10,230 bases of DNA from Baffinella frigidus. Its lineage: Eukaryota > Cryptophyceae > Cryptomonadales > Baffinellaceae. The DNA lies in NCBI GenBank assembly GCA_026770585.1, contig MU646825.1, positions 90,833 through 101,062 of the forward strand, given 5' to 3'. The position numbers were made by a program, and so were the translations under genes. This document shows, one piece after another, positions 1-8,000 of the stretch; position 1 is the first letter of the stretch, and the number at the start of each line of letters is the position of its first letter. The notes under the pieces are model-generated. The model was given only the letters and a program-made list of their open reading frames with translations, did not search any database and was not told where the DNA came from.

Positions 1-106
1 CCCCCCTCGTCGCGTAGACCCTCTTCTCGTAACCAATCGACCCGCATTCGCCCAAAGACCCCACCCCCCACCGCAGCCTGTTCCGTACCCTCTCCCCGGG
101 GCTCAG

Positions 107-187
107 GCTCATCCAGAGGAGATGGGAGGTCCGGGAGTTGGGCCTCCGGAAATGGGCCCTCCTCAAGGCATGGGGGGTCCCGGGGGG
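107..187 (+). CDS. possible Gly/Pro/Met-rich exon of an unidentified gene
   Basis: A pyrimidine-rich tract ends in CTCAG at 102-106. It is followed by exactly 27 codons in one open frame and then a GT at 188-189. The peptide starts AHPEEMGGPG and continues with GPPEMGPPQGMGGPGG. This Pro/Gly/Met-rich, non-random pattern resembles the low-complexity tails of RNA-binding or splicing proteins. The following G-run makes the donor position uncertain, and the frame reads on to a TGA a few codons later, so this could also be a terminal exon. I do not recognise the gene, and no other exon of it is visible in the window. Composition alone could produce such a frame, so confidence is low. Confidence 0.3.
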
Positions 188-189
188 GT

Positions 190-760
190 AGGGGGGGCGT
201 GAGGCATGGGGGATCCCCCGGATCGGGACCTCCAGCTCGGGGTTCAGGATTCTGGTTTCGGGTGTCCGGTTTCGGGAAGCGCGCGCCACCCCCGCCCCCG
301 TCCCCGCCGACCCGCTGCCGCCCGTGCAGCCGCCGCCTGCGCGGCGCTCCCGTGTGCTCCGCCGCGGGCACCTCCACCCTGTCCACCACCACCGAGGGCT
401 GCTCCGCCCCTAGGAGCACCGCCGCCCCCTCCTCCCCGCCCACTCCCTCGCGCGACGCCGCCCCTCCCCCGGACGCTGATCCCCCGCGTCTCTCCCCCCC
501 CTCCCCAGACGCCCCCTGCGCATCGCCGGCCGACGCGCGTGCAGGGACGCGCGCCTGGAGGCGCTTGCGGCGCAGGGTGGGCGGGGGGGAGGAAGCGGTT
601 GGGGGGGGGACGGGGGGGGGAGGAGTGTCTTGCGTGAGCATGCCGCCGTCCGGAAGGACGGCGGCAGGCGCGTGGAAGGCGGGGGGGGCGGAGCTCCGGG
701 GGCGGAAGAAGGGGAGGGGCCGGGGGGCGGCGGGGGAGGGGGGGGGCGATTGAGGGGCGG
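190..760. other. very GC-rich low-complexity stretch with a sharp strand-skew switch
   Basis: From about 280 to 540 the plus strand is dominated by C runs. From about 545 to 760 it is dominated by G runs such as GGGGGGG. Long frames cross this stretch, but their translations are Pro/Ala/Ser/Arg or Gly-rich and have no recognisable domain, so I treat them as composition artefacts. Short degenerate heptamers of the GGTTTCGGG type occur at about 245-278 and match the telomere-like repeats found in the dehydrogenase introns. The stretch could be a CpG-island-like intergenic region, but no promoter element can be supported. Confidence 0.5.
642..665. other. perfect 10-bp hairpin with GGAA loop
   Basis: GCCGCCGTCC at 642-651 pairs perfectly with 656-665 around the tetraloop GGAA, which is a GNRA-type loop. 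It sits inside the G-rich half of the low-complexity region. No following T-run or gene end suggests a role, and it may be a chance result of extreme GC content. Confidence 0.5.
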
Positions 761-765
761 CGATG

Positions 766-1440
766 GGAACGAGGGCTAGGATTTGGGAGGAGAGGAGGAA
801 GAGGGTGATGCGAGACCCGAGGGAGAGCGGGGGCATCGCGCGCCTCCTCTGGAGCTCACGTGGACGGCATGCCGCGTCAAAGCCCCGATCTGCTGCGCGG
901 GCTCCGGCCGTTGACGCGCGTCAGAGGAGAGACAGCCGGAAGCGGGAGAGCCCCCCCGGCTCGAGCAGCAGCGGGAGGAGGGTGTCCTGGTGGAGCCACG
1001 CAACCGCCGCCACCACCACTCCCAAGTACACTGCGATGAACACCTGCCATGGATGGACACGTTGAGGTCAGAGGTTTCTCAGAGGAAAGCCTCTCCTCGA
1101 TCAAGCACCTGCTTCAAACCACCCGCACATACACAAAGATGCCCGTCACATCAACTACGCCCCTCCCCCCCTCCACGCACAGATCGCCTGGCCACAAAAG
1201 AAGGCTGCAGTAGACGTCGGCGGTGACCTCAGTCCCGTTCATCCCTGGGGTCCGCGCTTTCCCCGCAAGCCGATGATCCTCCTCCCCGAATCGCAGCGGC
1301 AGGCAGCGGACCCGCCCGCACCTCTCGGGCGATGCGGGCGCTGCGAGCGCCGTGCGTCCCACGCGCCGACGGAGGTAAGAAGAACCCTCTGGGAACCCTG
1401 TGGGACCGTGGGCCCACGACGGCCCTCCCGCCCACGTTGA
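766..1440. other. stretch without a recognisable gene
   Basis: I see no conserved domain on either strand. One plus-strand frame stays open from about 916 to 1226. Its middle part reads as an Arg/Glu/His-rich peptide (for example EPRNRRHHHSQVHCDEHL) and has a possible donor, GAG|GTCAGA, at about 1066-1072. I do not recognise it, and it could equally be non-coding. Minus-strand frames at 1114-1362 and 1229-1435 are also open but look random. Confidence 0.4.
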
Positions 1441-1867
1441 TGCTCCTAAATTTCAGAATTTAGAAAGTTCTGGGAGGCATTCCAGGTTCGTTCTTGGAGC
1501 CGTTGGTTTGTTCTTGGAGCCGTTTGTCCACTTTTGGCCGAGAATCGCCCTGCTCATCTGAAAAACCTGTGCAAATTGACTTTTGATATACCCCTCTAGG
1601 ACGTTTTGGGCCGTTTGTCAAGTTCGTAAACATGAACATCGAGTTTTGTTGCAGGATCACTGTGCGACCCTTGTGCAACCTTTTCTCATCTCTCGTCTTC
1701 TCGCCCCCCCCCCCCAAGACCTGGTCGCCCTCACCTTCATCTTGCCGCCCTCGGACGCCAGTCCTGCACCAGCGAGCAACTTGCCAACCCCCCATCTCCG
1801 CCTCTACACCAATCGGCGGCAGAGAAATCCTGTTGCAGGGGTCTTCACCCTGAACCCAACCGACAAC
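1441..1867 (+). other. upstream and leader region of the dehydrogenase gene
   Basis: This stretch is less GC-rich than 190-1440. It contains a 20-bp tandem duplication, a run of 13 C at about 1705-1717 and a possible splice acceptor TTGTTGCAG at about 1646-1654. The acceptor could mark a 5' UTR intron. The last bases before the start codon, ACCGACAACATG, carry A at -3, acceptable for eukaryotic initiation. I see no TATA box or other element that I can support. Confidence 0.35.
1486..1525 (+). repeat. two-copy 20-bp tandem repeat
   Basis: The unit contains GTTCTTGGAGCCGTT. It occurs at 1486-1505 and again at 1506-1525 with two mismatches. It lies about 340 bp upstream of the dehydrogenase start codon. 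Nothing shows a regulatory function. Confidence 0.7.
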
Positions 1868-2053
1868 ATGAAGCTGCTCCACGCGCCGCTCGCCCCGGTC
1901 ACCGCATGGCTCCTCCGCGGAGGCCGCACGGCCTGCAGGCCTACGCAAGGCTGCGGCCGCAGGAGCTTCTCCAGCTCGTTCGAGCCATCCGAGGACCACG
2001 CGATGCTTCGCAAAATGGTGCGCGATTTCGCTGAGAAGGAAGTCGACCCCCAG
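1868..2053 (+). CDS. dehydrogenase exon 1: start codon, mitochondrial presequence, first helix
   Basis: There are 62 complete codons, ending in DPQ before the donor CAG|GTGCAG. The start MKLLHAPLAPVTAWLLRGGR is followed by Arg/Ser-rich sequence ending RRSFSSSFEP, typical of a matrix-targeting peptide with a cleavage site near RRSF/SSS. The mature part starts with FEPSEDHAMLRKMVRDFAEK, which matches the first helix of acyl-CoA dehydrogenases. An upstream in-frame ATG exists at 1583, but the intervening translation looks random and the presequence only makes sense from 1868. This is the only exon for which I see no decayed copy in the window. Confidence 0.82.
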
Positions 2054-5000
2054 GTGCAGCGCCCGCCCCGCTCCCACTGACATGCCCACCGCCGTTCGCG
2101 TGGTGGCCTGCACCACAGGTGCCTTGTGGAATGGCCGCCACGCGCTCCAAAGTCTTCAATGACCTGACTTTGGAGCGTTTTGGTCGCCCTCGTTTTGCCC
2201 CCCCTTGGTCGCCCTCGCTTTGGCCCGCCACGGAGGTGCCTGTGGACATGCCGCAACACGTCAAAGTTTTATTGAGAGTGAAACGCTGCTGTCCCCTGCC
2301 GCAGGCGAACGAATTCAACAGAGACGAGCGCTTCAACCGCGCGCTCTTCCGCAAGCTGGGCGCGGACCTGGGGCTCATCGGCATCACGGCCAGCCCCCCT
2401 CTCGCCCTCTCGCCCTCCCCTCGGGAGTTGATGCGACGTTGAGGTTGATGCGACGATGAAGGAGCTGGGAGAGCGGGGAGAAGGTCTCCAACACCCTACA
2501 CCCGGAACCCTGAACCCTGAACCCGAAACCGCGCGCTCTTCCGCAAGCTGGGCGCAGATCTGGGGCTCGTCGGCATCACGGTCTCACCACCCTAAACCAT
2601 AAACCCTAAAACCTGAACCGGACCGAACCCCGAAACCCTCAGCGTCCACCAGGATAGCGCCACGGTCACCCCTTGTCCTTGTACATACACCCCTCGGGGT
2701 GTACTTGGGCTAGAGCACCTACGTCTCGTCCTACCTCTCCACGTGGCGTGCAGCGGTCGTGTTTGTCAACGTAATAAACCTGCTCCCCCGCCCCCCCCCC
2801 TCCCTCCCTCCCCGCGGGTGCGACGATGAAGGAGCTGTGGGAGAGCAGGGAGAAGGTCTCACCACCTTAAACGCTCAACTGTAGACCCTGAATCCGACCG
2901 GTGAACGAAACTCTCAGCGTCCACCAGGATAGCGCCAAGGAGGTCTTCACAACCCATCGTGCGCTGGCCTACCACCAACCCTCACGGTCTGGGCAAATCG
3001 GGAAAAATGGCTCCAACAATCCCCTTGAAGGCCGTCGGATTCCGACGGCCTCCAAGGGGGTTTGGTGTTTTTGACTTTTTCGATTTGCCCAAGTTGTGAG
3101 GGTTGGTGGTAGTGAGCAGAGATCCCGTGCGCTGGTGATCCTGCCCTACCGATGATCGTTAAACGTCTTCTCGACGGGGCGCAGGTGCCTTCCGACACAC
3201 AGTGTTAATCTCCATAAAAGTATTCATTAATTTATTTTGGGCATCGAAAATTGCTGCACGATTTGCTTATAAAAGTAATAGTGAAGCATTTGTGTAGTAA
3301 ATTTCATTGCGCCGAAAGCAACTGATTATCCTTTTGTGGAGATGAGTGTGGTACACGGCTGCCCCAAGACCCCTAGACACCCCACCCTAAACCCTAAACC
3401 CTGAACCCTAAACCCTAAACCCCCAAACGTGCATCAGGATGGCAGAGAGATCGTGTTGCAAGAGTATTTTGCCCCCAAGACCCCTAATCACCTCACCTTG
3501 AACCCTGAACCCTAAGCCCGAACCCCCCCGCAAGTTAATCACCTCACCCTGAACTCAAAAACCTCGCAGGTTCAACACCTGACCCTGAACCCTGAACCCT
3601 GAACCCGAAACCCCCGCAGGTTCCTGAGGAGTACGGAGGCAGCATGCTCGACGCCGCCGCTGTCTGCATTGCCCACGAGGTACTCCCTACCTCTGGCTCC
3701 GTCTCGAGTGAGGTTCGTAACCTGATGTCAAGCCGGACACTCTGATATCATGCGGCATCGACCTGAGTACGGGGGCAGCATGCTCGACGCCGCTGCTGTC
3801 TGCATCGCCCACGAGGTAGGGTGGAGGGTTGAGGATTGATGACAGTTGAGGATTGAGCGTTGAGGGTTTACAGCAGTCTCCGGTAGGGTGGAGGGTGGAG
3901 GGTGGAGGGTGGAGGGTGGAGGGTGGAGGGTTGAGGGTCGAGGGTTGTGGGTTGAGGGTTGTGGGTTGAGGGTTGAGGGTTGTGGGTTGAGGGTTGAGGG
4001 GGGTAGACGCCAATGAGGTGCCCCCTACCCCTGCCTCCATCTATTTGGGCTCACCAATTCGGTGAGCGAATTTGTGCGGCGGACCCAGCATGTCAAGTTG
4101 AGAATAGTCTGTCAACGCGAGTGCGGGGGCAGTCCAAGCGGGGGTAGTCAACCCGAATAGTCAAGAGTCAACCCGGGCACGGGGGCAGTCAACCCGAGAC
4201 GGTCAACATGAGTGTTGGGGCAGCATGCTCGACGCCACCGCTGTCTGCATCGCCCACGAGATGCTCCCTACATCTATCTCGCCTACCTCTTTCTCAGTCT
4301 ATTTGGGCTCACCAATTCGGCGAGTCCGGGCTCTCTTCCCCACTGTAAAGTTGACGGATTGGAACGGTGGACCCAGGATGTCAAGTTGAGAATAGTCGGT
4401 CAACCCGAGTGAGGCAGAGCTAGGCCGTGTTGGGATTAATCAAGGGCTGTAGCTAGCAGCGTCGAGCCTGTAAGTGCAGAAGCGCTTCTGCACTTGCAGG
4501 CACCTCCGTGGCGCTATGCTGGTGGACGCTGAGGGTTTCGTTCACCGGTCGGATTCAGGGTCTGCAGTTGAGCGTTTAAGGTGGTGAGACCTTCTCCCTG
4601 CTCTCCCACAGCGGTGCGGCGTCAACGCGAGTGCGGGGGCAGTCAACCCAAAACAGTCCACGCCAGTGCGGGGGCAGTTAACCCGAGACAGTCAACGCGA
4701 GTGCGGGGGCAGCATGCTCGACGCCGCTGTCTGCATCGCCTACCAGGTAGGGTTAAGGGTTGAGGGCTGGGGTTGATGACAGTTGAGGATTGAGGGTTGA
4801 GGGTTTACAACAGTCTCCGGTAGGGTGTAGGGTTGAGGGTTGAGGGTAGAGGGTTGAGGGTTGAGGGTTAAGGGCTGAAGGTTGAGGGTTGAGGGTTGAT
4901 GACAGTTGAGGGTTGAGAGTCGAGGTTTCAGGGTTGAGGGTTTAGGTGCTCCCTGCGGGCCCTCCCAGAGAAGGGAGAGGGGGGGGGGGGGCTCTCAACA

Positions 5001-8000
5001 AGACCATCTACATCGCGCACGAGGAATACATGCACGTTTGCAGAAATCTGAAAAACAAAACGTTAGTCGAAATCCGAATAACGATAAGTTCTCTCTTCGC
5101 TGCCCGCAGGAACTCTTCGCCGCGGACCCAGCGTTCTGCCTGCGCTACCAAAAGAGTTGGGACAAAACCCAACTCGAAAGCCAACCTGCCCTCGTTTCTC
5201 GTCCCCGAACAAACGCACGTCTGTAGAACCCCGGGGGAACGCCTGCACCGAACCTGAACACACGCGTAATCTCACCGCTCGAATAACGGAATGTATTCGA
5301 ATAACGGCGTATTTTCTCCGCGCTCGGCAGGAGCTCTCAGCCACGGATCCAGCGTTCTGCCTGAGCTAGCAACCTGCACTCGTGTCTCGTCATCCGAACA
5401 AACAAACATACATATATCGTGTGTCAAAACCCGACTAAAGTTGACGTGTTCGCAATAATCTTCTCAATGTAGTATACGCATCATCTTCGCTTCCCGCAGG
5501 GGCTCTCCGCCCAGCCTTCTGCCTGAGCTGTCAACCTGCACTCGTGTGCCGTCATCTGAATAAACGCACATCAGCCGAACCCCGAACACACGCACGTTTG
5601 CCGAAACCCAAACACACGCACACTCGTCGAAATCCAGACACACCAAAATCCCGACACAGATTGCGTAATCTCTAACCGCTCTTCTGCCCGCAGGAACTCT
5701 CCGCCGCGGACCCGGCGTTCTGCCTGAGCTACCTGGCGCACTCCCTCCTCTTCGTGAACAACCTCGCGAGAAACGGCTCCAATGCCCAGAAGGCGGAGTT
5801 CCTCCCGCGCGCGTGCTCAGGTAGCGAGCCCCAGAATGCTGGAGCACCCTTATTTACATGTGGGTTTGTAAACATTTGTACCAGGATAACGTAACCAACC
5901 TCGTGTCTGGCCTAAATTGGGGTCGTGGACAACCTCGCGCAAAACAGCTCCAATGCTCAGAAGGCGGAGTTTTTGCCCCGCGCGCGTGCTCAGGTAGCTA
6001 ACCCCTCGAGAGCACCCTATCCACTCGGTGGGCTTCGGGGGTTTCGGATTTGAATTTGGGGCCGGATTCTTGGGTGTTACGTTGCCAAATTTACCACCGT
6101 GTGGTTACATGGGGGTGTAAAAAATTTGTACCAGGATTCGCAGAGGGAGGAGTTTCTGCCGCGCGCGTGCGCCGGTGCGTCAACCCGAAATGCGAAATGC
6201 GAAATGCGAAATGCGAAAGACGAAATGCGAAATTTCGTGTTCACGAAATGCCAAATACAAAACACGACACACGAAACCCGGAACACGGAACACGGAACAC
6301 CAAACCCTAAGCCGCCCGCGTCCCCCGCCGCCTTTCCATGGTGGTGCGGCACACGGAGTCCTTCCGCACCAATGCCGCGTGTGCGCCCGCCAAAACGCGC
6401 ACCCGTTTGCTTCGCTCGCTGTGAAACCCCGAAACTCGAAACCCGAAACCCGAAACCCGAAACCCGAAACCTGAAACCCGAAACCAGAAACCCGAAACCT
6501 GAAACCTGAAACCCGAAACTGAATCGCGACCGCTTCTCCACGCCAGGCGAGATCGTGGGCGGGATGTGCATGTCAGACCTTTACGACCTTGATGCTTGAT
6601 CCAATCCCACCATAGCCGGACACCTGGCGGTTCCGTAGAACAGAGCCCAACGCGGAGACCGACCACACGAGAATGCTAGAGGGCCCTATTTAAAATCGAT
6701 GTGCTTTTAAAAGTGGGCGTTCGTGTAGTAAGTTTCGTTGATTGGTCACGTAACTCTGCGAAATTTGCAGTCACGAGGTTGGGAGACCCTATCCGGGTAC
6801 AAATATTTACAACCCCACATTTAAGCAGGCCCCTCTTGCATTCTCGAGTGGGACGCCCTGAGCATGTCCACGTAATTGCGTGCCGGGTTTTCGGTTCAAG
6901 GCAAACGCCCGGACGTGGAAAGGACGAGGAGTTGCGTTTCACCGGGTCACGTACTCTCATTTAGCACCATGACACGAAGCGTCGCGTTCTGAAGCTCCCG
7001 CGAGTGCTCTGGCGTGGCAAGGGTGATCGTGTATAGATGCATCGCTCTGAATCGTGACCATATATATACGGTTTTCCACGCGGCAGGTGAGATCGTGGGC
7101 GGGATGTGCATGTCCGAGCCCAACGCGGGGACCGACGTCCTGTCCATGGCCACGCGCGCCAAACGCGACGGTATCAACAAAAACCCTACACCCTGAATCA
7201 CAAACCACAAACGCGTTTGGCCGGAGGGCAACGCGGGGACGGACGTCCTGTCTATGGCCGCGCCCACGTTTGGTTCGACACATGCAGACCCACAAATCAT
7301 GTGTGCAGCAGAGCAGGCCACGCGTGCGAAGCGCGAGGGTATCAACCAAACCCTAGCTCTGCCTGGGTTTTATGCTAGCGCCTCTTTAAAAGTGTCTTAG
7401 AACAGAAATCCAGTACAAACGGTGCAGAGGCGTACGCGCCTCTGCAGCATTCCGTCGTTCGCAAGCACGACCACCTTCACCGACGAGCCCCTAGCTGGGG
7501 GTGCCTACAAGCCTGCTCTCGGGGTGGGTATGGCGTACGCGCCAAACGCGCGCCAAACGCGACGGTATCGAACAAACCAACCCTACACCACAAATCGTGG
7601 GTCGTCGGAAGCCCCTTGGAGGCTCGGTCTACATCGGAAGCCCCCTGGAGTTGCGTCTATACTTGTACTTATGTCCGAGCCCAACGCGGGGATGGGCCTC
7701 CTAAGCATGGCCACGCGTGCAAAGCTCGACAGTATCAACCACACCCTAGCTCTGCCTGGGTTTTATTCTGGCTCCTCTTTAAAAGTGTCTAAGCACAGAA
7801 ATCCAGTACACTAGGGCGAATAGAAAGCTTTGGGGACGAGCCCGAATAAAACGCAAACAGAGCTAGACACCCTACACCCTGAATCACAAACCACACAACC
7901 GTGTGGTCGGAGGGCAACGCGGGGACGGACGTCCTGTCTATGGCCACGTGTGCGCAACGCGACGGTGCAAACCCGAAACCCCATCCCAACCCTAAACCCT

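Larger units (their letters stand above)
2452..2668 (+). repeat. diverged direct copy of the 2819-2940 intron segment
   Basis: GCGACGATGAAGGAGCT at about 2450 and CTCAGCGTCCACCAGGATAG at about 2638 recur in the same order at about 2819 and 2913. The first copy has been expanded by telomere-like heptamers and by the partial exon 2 copy. This is therefore an intron duplication with exon material lodged inside it. Confidence 0.6.

Noticed and set aside
199-753. Long plus-strand open frames in the GC-rich region
   Set aside because: The translations are Pro/Ala/Ser/Arg or Gly-rich without domains, several frames are open at once, and few A/T-rich stop codons occur by chance at this composition.
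1583-1867. N-terminal extension of the dehydrogenase from an upstream ATG
   Set aside because: The in-frame translation is random-looking and would place the mitochondrial presequence inside the protein.
2773-2778. AATAAA as a polyadenylation signal
   Set aside because: It lies in intron 2, far before the rest of the conserved protein; an early poly(A) site cannot be excluded but nothing else supports it.
3816-3999. CRISPR-like array
   Set aside because: The unit is 7 bp with no unique spacers; this is a simple tandem repeat in a eukaryotic intron.
5110-5535. Exon 4 copies as mutually exclusive alternative exons
   Set aside because: Copy 2 has a stop, copy 3 a frameshift, and copy 1 lacks most of the exon; none could replace exon 4 in a working enzyme.
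6077-6666. Minus-strand frames with repeated Phe-Gly-Phe-Arg-Val-Ser-Gly peptide
   Set aside because: The peptide is only the translation of the CCCGAAA heptamer array; the plus strand is intron 4 of the dehydrogenase.
6870-6915. tRNA-like T-arm sequence GGTTCAAGGC
   Set aside because: No acceptor stem, anticodon arm or matching stems can be drawn around it.
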